64,000 bases of DNA from Ligaoa zhengdingensis (GCF_014384885.1 NZ_JACRST010000004.1:1-64000), one strand, 5' to 3'; shown: positions 40,736-49,730, numbered from the stretch's first letter. Numbers and translations: made by a program. Notes: a model not told the origin generated them from the letters alone.

Positions 40736-42403
40736 TCATTCGGCCGCAATCAGGAAATAGTAGACCGGCTGGCCTCCGGACAGCATGGTGAACTCCACAT
40801 CCTCCGGCAGTTTCTGGCGCAGCGCCTCTTCCACCGCCTCGGCCTGTTCGGAGGTCACGTCGCAGCCGTAATACACCGTGACGAACGCGGTGTCCTTTTT
40901 GAGCAGGCTGCGGGTCAGCTTGGTCACCGCTTTGACAAGGTCGGTGGTGACAAACGCGAGCTTGCCGTTTTCCAGCGCGAGAATCTCGCCCTTTTTGATG
41001 TCGTGCCCGTCGAAGTCGGAATCGCGCGCGGCAAAGGTGACCGAGCCGGTGGAAACCCGCTCGTACGCCTCGGTCATGGCCATCTGGTTGTGCTCCGCGT
41101 CCGCGTCCGGGTCGAAGTTGAGCATGGCGGTCATGCCCTGGGGCACCGTGCGGGTTTGCAGCACAAACACCCGGCGGTCGGCCAGCTTGATCGCCTGCTC
41201 GGCCGCCATGATGATGTTTTTGTTGTTGGGCAGCACGAACACCGTCTTGGCCGGCGTCGCGTGGATGGCGGTGAGGATGTCCTCGGTGGAGGGGTTCATC
41301 GTCTGGCCGCCGCTCACCACATTGTCCACGCCCAGCTCCTTGAACAGGGTCTGCAAGCCCTCGCCGGCCGCCACCGCGACAAAGCCGTATTCGCGGTTCG
41401 GGTCCACCGGGACATATTCGGGCGCCTGGGCCTTCTTCTTGCGGCCCTGTTTTTTCTTTTCAAACTGGTCGCGCATGTTGTCGATCTTCAGGTTGATGAG
41501 GGAACCGAATTTGAGGCCCTCCTGCAGGGCGTTGCCGGGGTTGTCGGTGTGCACATGGCACTTGATGATTTCGTCGTCGTCCACCACCACTGCACTGTCA
41601 CCGATCGATTCGAGGTAGGCGCGCAGCTTCAGGGAATCCTCCGCGCCCTCTTTCTTCACCACGATGAACTCGGTGCAGTATGTAAAGGTGATGTCCTCGC
41701 CCTCATACTCCGCCGCCGCGTCCCGGCTGTCCTCGTCCCAGGATACCGCGATTTTCTTTTCGGTCTGCGCCTTGCTTTCGATGATGGCCCCGTCCGCAAA
41801 GACGCTCATCATCCCTTCAAAGATGACGACTAGGCCCTGGCCGCCCGCGTCCACCACGCCGGCTTTTTTCAGCACCGGCAGCAGCTCCGGGGTTTTGGCG
41901 AGCGCGTCCTTCGCCGCGTCGATCACCTCGCCCCACACGAGCACCGGGTCGTTTTCCTTTTTGCACACCACCTTGGCGCGCTCAGCCGCCATGCGGGCCA
42001 CCGTGAGGATGGTGCCCTCGGTCGGCTTCATTACTGCCTTGTACGCGGCCTCGACGCCCTTTTGCAGCGCCTGTGCGATGTCCGCGCCGTCCGCCTGCTT
42101 TTTGCCTGCCAGCCCCTTGGAGAAGCCGCGGAACAGCAGCGACAGGATGACGCCTGAGTTGCCGCGCGCGCCGCGCAGCAGGGCCGCGGCCGCTGTGTGC
42201 GACGCCTCGGCCACCGTGGTGTTGTCGTCCAATGTGGAGAGCTCGCGCGCCGCGGCCGTAATGGTCATGGACATGTTGGTGCCGGTATCGCCGTCCGGCA
42301 CGGGAAACACGTTGAGCGCATCCACCGCCTGTTTTTGATTTTCAATGTGGTGCGCGGCGGAAATAAATGCGTCGCGCAGCTGGGCCCCTTCTATCACAAA
42401 CAT
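40736..42403 (-). CDS. fakA: DAK2-domain kinase, FakA/YloV-like
   Basis: The protein has 555 residues. The N-terminal Dak2 domain (1-200) has the nucleotide and magnesium site NVFPVPDGDTGTNMSMT and LRGARGNSGVILSLLFRG. A middle domain and a C-terminal DegV-like DAK domain complete the FakA layout. FakA with a FakB fatty-acid-binding subunit phosphorylates exogenous fatty acids for phospholipid synthesis; no fakB is in the window. Pairing with an Asp23 gene upstream (yloU-yloV order) is typical of Firmicutes. Confidence 0.9.
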   Translation of the reverse strand: MFVIEGAQLRDAFISAAHHIENQKQAVDALNVFPVPDGDTGTNMSMTITAAARELSTLDDNTTVAEASHTAAAALLRGARGNSGVILSLLFRGFSKGLAGKKQADGADIAQALQKGVEAAYKAVMKPTEGTILTVARMAAERAKVVCKKENDPVLVWGEVIDAAKDALAKTPELLPVLKKAGVVDAGGQGLVVIFEGMMSVFADGAIIESKAQTEKKIAVSWDEDSRDAAAEYEGEDITFTYCTEFIVVKKEGAEDSLKLRAYLESIGDSAVVVDDDEIIKCHVHTDNPGNALQEGLKFGSLINLKIDNMRDQFEKKKQGRKKKAQAPEYVPVDPNREYGFVAVAAGEGLQTLFKELGVDNVVSGGQTMNPSTEDILTAIHATPAKTVFVLPNNKNIIMAAEQAIKLADRRVFVLQTRTVPQGMTAMLNFDPDADAEHNQMAMTEAYERVSTGSVTFAARDSDFDGHDIKKGEILALENGKLAFVTTDLVKAVTKLTRSLLKKDTAFVTVYYGCDVTSEQAEAVEEALRQKLPEDVEFTMLSGGQPVYYFLIAAE

Positions 42404-42420
42404 ACACTCCTTGCTTTTGC

Positions 42421-42774
42421 TTACTCGGTTTTCATCGAATCCACATAGACGTTGACGCGCGCGACCTCCATGCCGGTCGCCTCTTCGACCGTGTAGCGCA
42501 CCTTATTCACAATGCTTTTGACGATGGCGGAGATGTTCACCCCGTAGGTCACCACGATGTGCAGGTCCACCACCAGCCGTCCGTTGAGGATGCGCACCCG
42601 CACCCCTTGGTCGGGGGCCTCCTTCTTGGTGATGATCGAGCGGAGCCCCTGGGTGGCGTCGGTCACGGCCATGCCCGACACGCCGAAGCATTCGGACGCC
42701 GCGTGGCCCACCAGGTTTGCGAAATATTCCTGCGAGATGTTGGTTTCGCCCAGATGCGTTTCCAGTTTCACCAT
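42421..42774 (-). CDS. Asp23/Gls24 family envelope stress protein (YloU-like)
   Basis: The protein has 117 residues and is a single Asp23 domain with VVGHAASECFGVSGMA and the C-terminal VARVNVYVDSMK. Members associate with the membrane and are linked to envelope stress or alkaline shock. It precedes the fakA-like gene by 17 bp, the conserved yloU-yloV pair. AAAGGAGGA lies just before the ATG. Confidence 0.92.
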   Translation of the reverse strand: MVKLETHLGETNISQEYFANLVGHAASECFGVSGMAVTDATQGLRSIITKKEAPDQGVRVRILNGRLVVDLHIVVTYGVNISAIVKSIVNKVRYTVEEATGMEVARVNVYVDSMKTE

Positions 42775-42838
42775 AATGATTCCTCCTTTTACGGCTCGCG
42801 CCGCGCTGTAGTTTCAGAACAAAACGGATGCGTCCGCA

Positions 42839-44362
42839 TCACCAGTTTTCGATGTTATAAAAGATATCCTGCTCGGTGGCGAGACTTTCAAAGTACCAGC
42901 CGCGCGAGAACGAAACGGTGCCGCTGCGGTAGAGGATCGGCAGAAACGGCAGATTTCGGCCAAATTCCTGGACGAACTCCTCCATCCCCATGGCGCCGCT
43001 GCGGAAAGCGGCGTTGGCTGCCAGCAAGGTCTCGTTTTCCGTCACGCCGAACCCCAGCTTTTCGGCGGGGGAGAGCATCCGGCTGATATCCATGTTGTCG
43101 TAGAGCTTGACCTCCGCCAGATACAGGTCGAAATCCCACTTGGTCAGCGCGTTCTGGTAGTCCTCATATTTTTTCGAGTCGATCACCAGCTCGATGCCGA
43201 ATTCGCGCAGGGTGCGCTGCAATTCGGTGGCGATCTGCAGGCGGCCGGAGTTCTCCGCGTTCACCAGCAGGCGCAGGGTGAAGCGCCCGCGCCCGGGGAT
43301 CACATAGTAGCCCTCCGCGTCCTTGCGCTCGGCGCTGTAACCGAGCTGTTCCATCAGCAGGGCGGCCGCGGTGAGATCCTGCGGCTGCGTGAGGTCCAGC
43401 GCCTGCACCTCGATGAAATTGGGCTGGAACGGGGTGTAAGCGGGCAGTGCGCGCGCCGCATAGGCGCTCTCGGCCAGGCCCGCGCGGTCGAGGCACAGGT
43501 CCAGCACCTTGCGCATCCGCGCGTCGGCCAGCACCGCCTTGGTGCTGTTGACGCCCAGGTACACCAGGTTGTTGAGCGGGACCAGTTGGGTGCTGCTGCC
43601 GATTGTCGCGGTCTCGTTGTCCGCAAGGTCGGAATATACATAATTTATTGTACCAAGTTTCAGGCTATAAATCAATGTATCTTGATCCAATTGGTTGATT
43701 AATTCGATCGTTTTGATCCGGCCGCCGGTCCCGCCGTACCAGAGGGGGTTCTGTTCCAGGTGCAGGTTCTCGCCGCTGCCCGCCAGCACATACCGCCCGC
43801 TGCCCACACCCGGCCGCTCTTGCGCCACGATGGGGAAGGTGAGCAGGTTGGCGAACAGCCGGTCCGGGGTGTTCAGGGTGAACTGAACGGTGCGGCTGTC
43901 CACTGCCGCCACCTCCTTGACGTTGGAGAGCAGGCCGGAGTAGCTGTTGCCGGGGGCGAGCACCTGCTGCGCGGAATAGACCACGTCGTCCGCGGTGAGC
44001 GGGGCGCCGTCGCTGAAGGTGACGCCGCTGCGCACCGTGACGATGCATTGATCGCCGGTCATGCGGATCTCCTCGGCCAGCACCTTGTGCACCTCATAAT
44101 TCTGGTCCAGCTTGACGAGCGGGTCGTACATCAGCGGAATCAGGTTGAGGTTCATGGTGCTGGATGCGCTGTAGGGCTCGAGTGGGTTAGCACTATTATA
44201 TGCAATTTTTAACCTGTCAAACGCAGGCGCGGATTCTGTGGGCTCCTGCGGCTGCGACTGCTGCGGTTCGTCCTGCGAGGCGTTGGGCGGCTCCAGCGGC
44301 ATACAGCCCGAGCAGAACAGTGCGGCAAGCGCCAGTAAAAGCGCTAAAAATCGTTTCATCAT
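42839..44362 (-). CDS. Peptide/nickel-type ABC transporter substrate-binding lipoprotein
   Basis: The protein has 507 residues from the ATG at 44362, chosen because GGAGG lies 6 bp upstream; an ATG at 44368 abuts it. The lipobox is LFCSGC. An SBP_bac_5 domain contains VTVRSGVTFSDGAPLTADDV, the signature of this family, and a long C-terminal lobe. No permease or ATPase gene is adjacent, so it is an orphan binding protein whose ligand (oligopeptide, dipeptide or other) cannot be inferred. Confidence 0.88.
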   Translation of the reverse strand: MMKRFLALLLALAALFCSGCMPLEPPNASQDEPQQSQPQEPTESAPAFDRLKIAYNSANPLEPYSASSTMNLNLIPLMYDPLVKLDQNYEVHKVLAEEIRMTGDQCIVTVRSGVTFSDGAPLTADDVVYSAQQVLAPGNSYSGLLSNVKEVAAVDSRTVQFTLNTPDRLFANLLTFPIVAQERPGVGSGRYVLAGSGENLHLEQNPLWYGGTGGRIKTIELINQLDQDTLIYSLKLGTINYVYSDLADNETATIGSSTQLVPLNNLVYLGVNSTKAVLADARMRKVLDLCLDRAGLAESAYAARALPAYTPFQPNFIEVQALDLTQPQDLTAAALLMEQLGYSAERKDAEGYYVIPGRGRFTLRLLVNAENSGRLQIATELQRTLREFGIELVIDSKKYEDYQNALTKWDFDLYLAEVKLYDNMDISRMLSPAEKLGFGVTENETLLAANAAFRSGAMGMEEFVQEFGRNLPFLPILYRSGTVSFSRGWYFESLATEQDIFYNIENW

Positions 44363-44403
44363 ACGCATCCTCCGGTGGTGATGGAATCGGTTTGGTATCC
44401 TTT

Positions 44404-44432
44404 ATTGTACCCCTTTTCCGGGCCAGCGGCAA
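44404..44432 (-). promoter_or_regulatory. Promoter of the orphan binding-protein gene
   Basis: On the minus strand TTGCCG (44432-44427) and TACAAT (44409-44404) are separated by 17 bp. Confidence 0.65.
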
Positions 44433-44473
44433 GGGAGGCGCGCGCGCATTTACAATTCTGTCATAGAAAAGAT

Positions 44474-44506
44474 GAAGACGCCCCCGCTGGCTGCGGGGAC
44501 GTCTTC
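44474..44506 (-). terminator. Terminator of spoVS
   Basis: GAAGACGTCCCCGC pairs with GCGGGGGCGTCTTC (one mispair), followed on the minus strand by ATCTTTTCT. Confidence 0.75.
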
Positions 44507-44522
44507 GCAAATGAGTTTGTTG

Positions 44523-44783
44523 CTAGCGTGGTTCCACGATCAGCTTGATCGCGGTGCGTTCCTCCATGTCGATGACGACATTGGCGAAAGCAGGGATACA
44601 GATGAGGTCGATTCCAGCAGGGGCGAGATAACCCCTTGCGATGGCGACCGCTTTGACCGCCTGGTTAGAGGCACCAGCGCCCACCGCCTGTACCTCAACT
44701 GCGCCCTTTTCACGGATTACCCCCGCAATCGCGCCTGTCACAGAATTTGGTACGGATTTTGCCGAAACTTTTAGTACTTCCAT
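44523..44783 (-). CDS. spoVS: Stage V sporulation protein S
   Basis: The protein has 86 residues from the ATG at 44783, after GGAGGGAA. It is a very conserved Alba-like small protein: MEVLKVSAKSVPNSVTGAIA at the start, with GAGASNQAVKAVAIARGYL in the middle. In Bacillus, loss of SpoVS blocks spore coat and engulfment-stage progress. Size and sequence match the family throughout. Confidence 0.97.
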   Translation of the reverse strand: MEVLKVSAKSVPNSVTGAIAGVIREKGAVEVQAVGAGASNQAVKAVAIARGYLAPAGIDLICIPAFANVVIDMEERTAIKLIVEPR

Positions 44784-44954
44784 AGTTGTCTTCCCTCCTG
44801 CTTGCGCTGTTGGAAACACGCAAAGATTACCTCAGGTGGGAACCCGTCCGGCCCAGACAGAATGGAAATTCGACGCATCGCGCTCCGGATAACACGATGG
44901 CCGAATGGCCGTAAATGTTCTGATCCACCGTTCGGCGCGTATTTCCTGCTTTCT

Positions 44955-44983
44955 ATCATACAGTATTTTCACATATTTATCAA
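44955..44983 (-). promoter_or_regulatory. Promoter of spoVS
   Basis: On the minus strand TTGATA (44983-44978) and TATGAT (44960-44955) are separated by 17 bp, giving a leader of about 165 nt. It looks sigma-A-like; a sigma-H input was not identified. Confidence 0.65.
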
Positions 44984-45004
44984 GTATTTCGGCAAATAAT
45001 CTGA

Positions 45005-45772
45005 TTATTTTATCTCAATTCTTGTAATTTTAGTAGTTTTACCGCTTTTTTCGTCGATATCTGCAACAATTCCACAAAGATGGCAGGGGCCATCGGCGTT
45101 TTCAAAGCGGGTGGGAAGATGGGTGCTCAACCGGCGGATGGCGAGCTCGGGGCGCACCCCCAGCACCGATTCCGACGGCCCGCACATCCCGAGGTCGGTG
45201 ATATAGCCCATGCCGCCCGGATAAATTCTCTCATCAGCGGTTTGTACATGGGTGTGCGTACCGAACAGCAGGCTCACCCGGCCGTCGAGGTAATAGCTGA
45301 GGGCCAGCTTTTCGCTGGTGGCCTCGGCGTGGAAATCCACAATTTTGATGCGCGCATCGATCGTGTCCAGCATCCGATCGATCCAGGCGAAGGGATTTTC
45401 AATGTTGTCCAGATAGACGGTGCCCTGTAAATTGATCACCGCCACCTGATAGGAGAGCATATCGTAGAGGTACCACCCGAAGCCGTGCGCCGAGGGGTGA
45501 TAGTTGGCGGGCCGCAGCAGGCCGGTGTTCTGGTCGAGCAGGTCGTTGATCTCCCGCCTGCGCAGGCCGTGGTTGCCGGTGGTGATGACATCCGCGCCAG
45601 CGTCAAACAGCTGTTTGGCCGAGCTGGGCAGGATGCCGTTGCCCTCGGCGGAGTTTTCCCCGTTCACCACGCAGAAGTCGACGCCCTCCTCCTGCCGCAG
45701 GCGCGGCAGATGGCGGCGTACCATGTCGCAACCCGCCTGGCCGACCACGTCGCCCAAAGCTAAAACTCTCAT
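45005..45772 (-). CDS. ymdB: YmdB-family metallophosphoesterase
   Basis: The protein has 255 residues from the ATG at 45772 (GGAAAGGAT upstream). Metal-binding motifs are LALGDVVG, VVNGENSAEGNG and TTGNHGLRRRE, with FGTHTHVQTADER near the end. Bacillus YmdB hydrolyses 2',3'-cyclic nucleotides and influences biofilm and RNA turnover. ymdB and spoVS are commonly neighbours in Firmicutes, as here. Confidence 0.92.
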   Translation of the reverse strand: MRVLALGDVVGQAGCDMVRRHLPRLRQEEGVDFCVVNGENSAEGNGILPSSAKQLFDAGADVITTGNHGLRRREINDLLDQNTGLLRPANYHPSAHGFGWYLYDMLSYQVAVINLQGTVYLDNIENPFAWIDRMLDTIDARIKIVDFHAEATSEKLALSYYLDGRVSLLFGTHTHVQTADERIYPGGMGYITDLGMCGPSESVLGVRPELAIRRLSTHLPTRFENADGPCHLCGIVADIDEKSGKTTKITRIEIK

Positions 45773-45836
45773 AAGGTCGATCCTTTCCGCATTTAAATTT
45801 ACGATATTTTTTTGCTTGGCCCCATCAAAAGGGTCG

Positions 45837-45877
45837 CAAAAAGGCCGTTTTCGATTATTATACCGTAAACGGCCTTT
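45837..45877 (-). terminator. Hairpin upstream of ymdB
   Basis: AAAGGCCGTTT pairs with AAACGGCCTTT around a loop that contains a TATAAT hexamer (minus strand), and five T follow on the minus strand. It could be an attenuator in the ymdB leader or a terminator-promoter overlap. Confidence 0.45.
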
Positions 45878-46024
45878 CGGGGAAAGAGGTAACGACTTTT
45901 TACAAAATCGTAACAAATTAATTGGTAATTCTCACCGCGAGCACAAATTGTTTTCACAAAGCGTGGGTACAATTAAGCTACACGAGCAGGGCCCGCTCGC
46001 AAAACTTTTATGGAGGAATCAACG

Positions 46025-47176
46025 ATGAAAAAAATTCTCGCATGCGTGTTGGCTGTTGTGCTTGCCTTTGGCATGTGCACGGTGGCCTTTGCGGCGTCGG
46101 ATGTCACTGCGATCGACGTGCTTTCCGGCACTGTTTACACCTATGACGACGACGACAAAGCGATGTATCTCGCGGATGCCGACGACCTTGACGCCAACAC
46201 CACCTATTATATCCCGGTAGTTGATGTCACCAGCGGCACCGCAGCCGACATCACCAAACTTTCCGATCTCACCAACAACTATAAAATCCGTAATTCGATC
46301 TCCGACGGCTCCAGCTATATCTCTTCCAAACCCGCGTTTGTGATCAAGAGCGTCTCTGCGACATACGGTGACTATCACCCGGTCAGCGCCAGCAAGACAG
46401 CGTTTATCACCTTTACCACCGCAGATAAGTTCAATATGGAAGAGGTAGACCTCGATATGACCATCAAGGTTTATCCGGATGAAAGCAGCTACGACATCTC
46501 TCTGAACGGCGTTGCGCAGGTTGTCGGCACTTCGACTCCCGCTGAGATCGAAGAATTCACCAACAGCACCATCTGCTACCGTGAGACGGAGGCTTCCTCT
46601 TACTTCCTGGTTCCGTCCGGCGCGCCGATCGTCACCTTTGACGACATCGACGACGAGATCGAGATGGAGTTCGGCGACGACGATGAAGAGGTGGTCTTTA
46701 TCGTGAATGCTACCAATCAAAAGGATCTGTTCCTGCGCTTGGATACCGAGGATGAAGCGCTGGAGGACAAATATCCCAACGCGGAGCTCGAAATCCGTTA
46801 CTTCGCGGGCAACAACAAGACCTTCCGCAAGACCGGCGAGCTCACCATCCCCACCGATCTGGATGACGGCGACGAGCCTTATCTCTATGAAGTGGTCGAT
46901 GGCAAACTCACCCTCTGCGAGGATGCTAAATATGACAGCAGCGACGAGGCGTTTGTCATCAAAACCAACAAGCTGGGCAACTACGTGATCTCCGACACCA
47001 AGCTGGTGGACGAGGACGCAGATGACAGCGATGAGGATGGCGACAGCACCGACAGCACCGATAGCAGCGGCGACGCTACCACCAACCCGGACACCGGCGC
47101 GAACGACTTTGTCGGCCTGGCGGTTGCCCTGGCGGTTGTTTCGGTCGCGGGCATCGCTGTAGCGAAAAAACGCTGA
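46025..47176 (+). CDS. Secreted cell-wall-anchored protein with NPDTG sorting signal
   Basis: The protein has 383 residues from the ATG at 46025 (TGGAGGAATC upstream). A signal peptide ends at AFA-A (about residue 22). An Asp/Thr-rich beta-type ectodomain that I cannot assign follows. A Ser/Thr/Asp stalk (about 325-345) precedes the C-terminal sequence NPDTGAND, a hydrophobic helix and KKR. This is a sorting-signal layout with a non-LPxTG motif, so a sortase of another class should anchor it; none is in the window. Low GC at the 5' side suggests high expression or transfer, but this is weak. Confidence 0.8.
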   Translation: MKKILACVLAVVLAFGMCTVAFAASDVTAIDVLSGTVYTYDDDDKAMYLADADDLDANTTYYIPVVDVTSGTAADITKLSDLTNNYKIRNSISDGSSYISSKPAFVIKSVSATYGDYHPVSASKTAFITFTTADKFNMEEVDLDMTIKVYPDESSYDISLNGVAQVVGTSTPAEIEEFTNSTICYRETEASSYFLVPSGAPIVTFDDIDDEIEMEFGDDDEEVVFIVNATNQKDLFLRLDTEDEALEDKYPNAELEIRYFAGNNKTFRKTGELTIPTDLDDGDEPYLYEVVDGKLTLCEDAKYDSSDEAFVIKTNKLGNYVISDTKLVDEDADDSDEDGDSTDSTDSSGDATTNPDTGANDFVGLAVALAVVSVAGIAVAKKR

Positions 47177-47202
47177 TCGATTGACCGGTAACGCACGCAA
47201 AT

Positions 47203-47235
47203 AAAAAACGGAGGCTACAAAGCCTCCGTTTTTTT
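47203..47235 (+). terminator. Terminator of the wall-anchored protein gene
   Basis: AAAAAACGGAGGC pairs with GCCTCCGTTTTTT around a short loop and is followed by a T run. It can work in both directions. Confidence 0.92.
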
Positions 47236-47318
47236 GATCGTTTCGCAGAGCAAAACGATAGAAACGACACAGCGCCCGAACTGAATGCGCGAAAAAATAG
47301 CTGTGAAGCAACGAATTT

Positions 47319-47561
47319 TTATTCGCTTTCCTGCTCCAGGCTGTCGAATTCAGGCGTGTTGAAAAACTCGCCCAGCGTGATGCCCAGACCGTCGCAGAGC
47401 CTCTTGATGGTGACGATGCCGGGATTCATGCTCTTTTGATTCAACATACTGTACACCGTCATCGCGGGCATCCCTGAGATAGTGGCGAGCTTGTTGACGG
47501 CGATGCCCCTTTCCGCGCACAGCTCCAAAATTCGGTCAGCAACGGCCTGTTTTGTTTTCAT
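47319..47561 (-). CDS. XRE-family transcriptional regulator
   Basis: The protein has 80 residues from the ATG at 47561. It is a single helix-turn-helix with ERGIAVNKLATISGMPAMTV and TIKRLCDGLGITLGEFF. The Asn/Pro block QKSMNPGIVTIKRLC is typical of small Cro/C1 regulators in Clostridia. It lies just downstream of the ribbon-helix-helix gene on the same strand. The target is unknown. Confidence 0.85.
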   Translation of the reverse strand: MKTKQAVADRILELCAERGIAVNKLATISGMPAMTVYSMLNQKSMNPGIVTIKRLCDGLGITLGEFFNTPEFDSLEQESE

Positions 47562-47624
47562 GATGACACCACCCAAACAAAAAGATTCGTCAACACAAAA
47601 ACGGAGGCCGCGCGCCCCCGTTTT

Positions 47625-47807
47625 TTATTCGTCGTTCCCGGCCGGTTCCGCCATATGCTCCAGCGCGTAATCGATACACTGGTTGATTAGGCCGTTCCGA
47701 CTGAGATGATAGCGCTCCGCCAACCGGTCAATCTTCTCCAACTTCTCAAAATCAATGCGAACTGTAACGGGCTCTTTCTTGTATTGTTTTGGAATAAAGT
47801 TAGACAT
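47625..47807 (-). CDS. Small ribbon-helix-helix DNA-binding protein
   Basis: The protein has 60 residues. The beta strand EPVTVRIDFEKLEKIDRLAE and the following helix ERYHLSRNGLINQCIDYALE form the RHH (CopG/Arc) pattern. No toxin gene is adjacent, so an antitoxin role is not supported. It may act with the XRE protein downstream. GAGGTG precedes the ATG. Confidence 0.75.
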   Translation of the reverse strand: MSNFIPKQYKKEPVTVRIDFEKLEKIDRLAERYHLSRNGLINQCIDYALEHMAEPAGNDE

Positions 47808-47862
47808 TGCACCTCACCTCTTGAAATATTGTGCTCTTTATTGTATTCTTTATCATGTTCAT

Positions 47863-47891
47863 TTTATAGCTGCATATTTTGATACTATAAT
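47863..47891 (+). promoter_or_regulatory. Possible promoter of the SLOG-family gene
   Basis: TTTATA (47863-47868) and a perfect TATAAT (47886-47891) are separated by 17 bp. Confidence 0.5.
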
Positions 47892-47926
47892 TAGCATTAA
47901 ATAAAATATCGTGAGGTGAATTTCAA

Positions 47927-48385
47927 ATGACCTGTTGCTTCACCGGCCATCGCGCTCTGCCGCCGGAGGAGATACCAGCCATCAAGAAGCGCCTGGAGGA
48001 CGCGGTCGCGGATGTGATCGGGCGGGGCGCGGACACCTTCCTGGCGGGCGGCGCGCTCGGGTTCGATACCCTCGCCGCGCAAACCGTGCTTGCAATGCGC
48101 GCGCAGCATCCGCAGACCCGGCTCATCCTGGTTCTGCCCTGCCGCGACCAGGCAAAATTCTGGGGCCCGGCCGACCGGGAGGCTTACGAATGGGTGAAGG
48201 CGGGCGCGGACCGGGTGATCTATACCGCACAGACCTACCGCCGGGGCTGTATGCACCTGCGCAACCGTTATCTCGCCGAACACAGCGATTGCTGCATCTG
48301 CTATCTCACTCAGCCAGCGGGCGGCACGCGCTACACCGTGGCGGCCTGCCGGGCGCGCGGCTTGCCGGTGCTCAACCTGGCTTGA
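47927..48385 (+). CDS. SLOG-family protein (DUF1273, YpsA-like)
   Basis: The protein has 152 residues with ATG start after GTGAGGTG. The Rossmann-like SLOG fold shows an N-terminal CCFTGHR block, a glycine-rich ligand loop FLAGGALGFDTLAAQ (about residues 39-53) and PAGGTRYTVAACRARGLPV near the end. SLOG domains bind nucleotides or derivatives; YpsA affects division and stress in Bacillus by an unclear mechanism. It stands alone with its own promoter. Confidence 0.88.
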   Translation: MTCCFTGHRALPPEEIPAIKKRLEDAVADVIGRGADTFLAGGALGFDTLAAQTVLAMRAQHPQTRLILVLPCRDQAKFWGPADREAYEWVKAGADRVIYTAQTYRRGCMHLRNRYLAEHSDCCICYLTQPAGGTRYTVAACRARGLPVLNLA

Positions 48386-48395
48386 AGGCGCAAAA

Positions 48396-48426
48396 AAGGG
48401 GAGGAACCCAACGGGTTCCTCCCCTT
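48396..48426. terminator. Convergent terminator of the SLOG gene and rplL
   Basis: AAGGGGAGGAACCC pairs with GGGTTCCTCCCCTT. On the minus strand a six-T run follows, so it mainly serves rplL. Confidence 0.9.
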
Positions 48427-48450
48427 GCTCTTCTACAGAAGCGCTGAGAC

Positions 48451-48828
48451 TTATTTCAGCTCGACAGAAGCGCCCGCTTCCTCCAGCTTTTTCTTCATCT
48501 CGTCGGCGTCAGACTTGGAGACAGCCTCTTTGATGGTCTTGGGAGCGTTGTCAACCAGCTCTTTCGCCTCTTTCAGGCCCAGGCCGGTGATCTCCTTCAC
48601 CAGTTTGATGACGCCCATCTTGGAAGCGCCCGCGCTGGTCAGAACCACGTCAAACTCGGTTTTCTCGTCAGCAGCCGGAGCAGCCGCAGCAGCAGCGCCA
48701 GCCATCATCACGGGAGCAGCAGCGGAAACGCCGAACTCCTCCTCGATCGCTTTGACCAGCTCGTTGAGCTCGAGAACGGTCAGAGCTTTGATATCTTCTA
48801 CAAATTTCAGAATTTTCTCAGAAGCCAT
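48451..48828 (-). CDS. rplL: 50S ribosomal protein L7/L12
   Basis: The protein has 125 residues. An N-terminal dimerisation helix pair, an Ala-rich hinge (about 35-52) and the C-terminal factor-binding domain with GASKMGVIKLVKEITGLGLK are present. It forms the ribosomal stalk that recruits translation GTPases. It follows rplJ by 69 bp, with AGGAGG before the ATG. Confidence 0.99.
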   Translation of the reverse strand: MASEKILKFVEDIKALTVLELNELVKAIEEEFGVSAAAPVMMAGAAAAAAPAADEKTEFDVVLTSAGASKMGVIKLVKEITGLGLKEAKELVDNAPKTIKEAVSKSDADEMKKKLEEAGASVELK

Positions 48829-48897
48829 GTTAGCTTACCTCCTAAAATAATTTTTTTGCATCCCCACATTTAGATGCTCATGAGAAGAGAGCCGCAA

Positions 48898-49446
48898 TTA
48901 CGAGGGCTCGTTGGTGGGTTCCTCCGCAGCGGGTTCCGCAGCGGCAGGCTCGCCCGCTTTCTCGGCAATCGCATTGAGCGCGACAGCCAGACCGCGGATG
49001 TTGCCGTTGAGGGCGCTGAGCAACATGCAGAGCAGCTGCTCCTTGCCGGGCAGTTTGGAAAGCGCCATGACTTCATTGACATCCATGTACTTGCCGTCCA
49101 TGAAGCCCGCTTTGATCTGGAATTTGCCTTTGGAATCCTCAGCAAATTTGCCCAGAATCTTTGCAGGTGCAACCACGTCGTCCGTGGAAATCGCCAGCGC
49201 GGTGGTGCCGTCGAGCACCGAGCAGATCTCAGAAAAGCTCGTGTCCTGAGCCGCAAAGCGCAGCAGAGTGTTTTTCACAACCTTGTATTCCACGCCCGCC
49301 TCGCGCAGCTCCTTGCGCAGCTTGGTGTCGTCTGCAACTGTGATGCCCTTGTAATCCACCAGGACACCCGCCGCAGCGCTGTCCAGCTTGCTGCGCAGCT
49401 CCGCTACAATTTCCTTTTTGCTTTGTAATACTTTCTCACTTGGCAA
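48898..49446 (-). CDS. rplJ: 50S ribosomal protein L10
   Basis: The protein has 182 residues, with TTG start at 49446, eight bases after AGGAGGTGAACGAT. The L10 core includes VLVDYKGITV and YKVVKNTLLRFA, and a C-terminal acidic extension follows the stalk-binding helix. It anchors L7/L12 to the ribosome and represses its own operon through the leader upstream. The rplK-rplA genes usually upstream are not adjacent here. Confidence 0.98.
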   Translation of the reverse strand: MPSEKVLQSKKEIVAELRSKLDSAAAGVLVDYKGITVADDTKLRKELREAGVEYKVVKNTLLRFAAQDTSFSEICSVLDGTTALAISTDDVVAPAKILGKFAEDSKGKFQIKAGFMDGKYMDVNEVMALSKLPGKEQLLCMLLSALNGNIRGLAVALNAIAEKAGEPAAAEPAAEEPTNEPS

Positions 49447-49534
49447 AATCGTTCACCTCCTGATCGACGAAATGAATCTATCCAATCATCCGTTTACCGA
49501 AATGATTCTATAGCACAAGGGCAGGGGAACAATC

Positions 49535-49676
49535 AAAAAGCGCCCCTTCCGCCAAAAGCGAAAAGAGCGCAACCGCAAACGCGCCGTCAGGCGCGATATC
49601 ATCGATTACAAGTCTCTCCTCGGCAGGCGGTTTCCCGTTATGTCTTGCGACACCTGCTGTCTAAGGAATAAACAGC
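49535..49676 (-). promoter_or_regulatory. Ribosomal protein L10 leader (autoregulatory RNA)
   Basis: On the minus strand the leader has AGACAGCAGGTGTCGCAAGA and ATAACGGGAAACCGCCTGCCG (49663-49621), which match the L10-binding L10-leader core. A GCGC-closed hairpin with a T run (49570-49535) looks like the attenuator. L10(L12)4 binding should promote termination before rplJ. Confidence 0.9.
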
Positions 49677-49682
49677 TTATTT

Positions 49683-49711
49683 ATTATATGCGATTTGCGG
49701 CGGCTTGTCAA
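49683..49711 (-). promoter_or_regulatory. Promoter of rplJ-rplL
   Basis: On the minus strand a perfect TTGACA (49711-49706) and a perfect TATAAT (49688-49683) are separated by 17 bp. Confidence 0.9.
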
Positions 49712-49730
49712 GCCCTTTTGAAAAATAACG

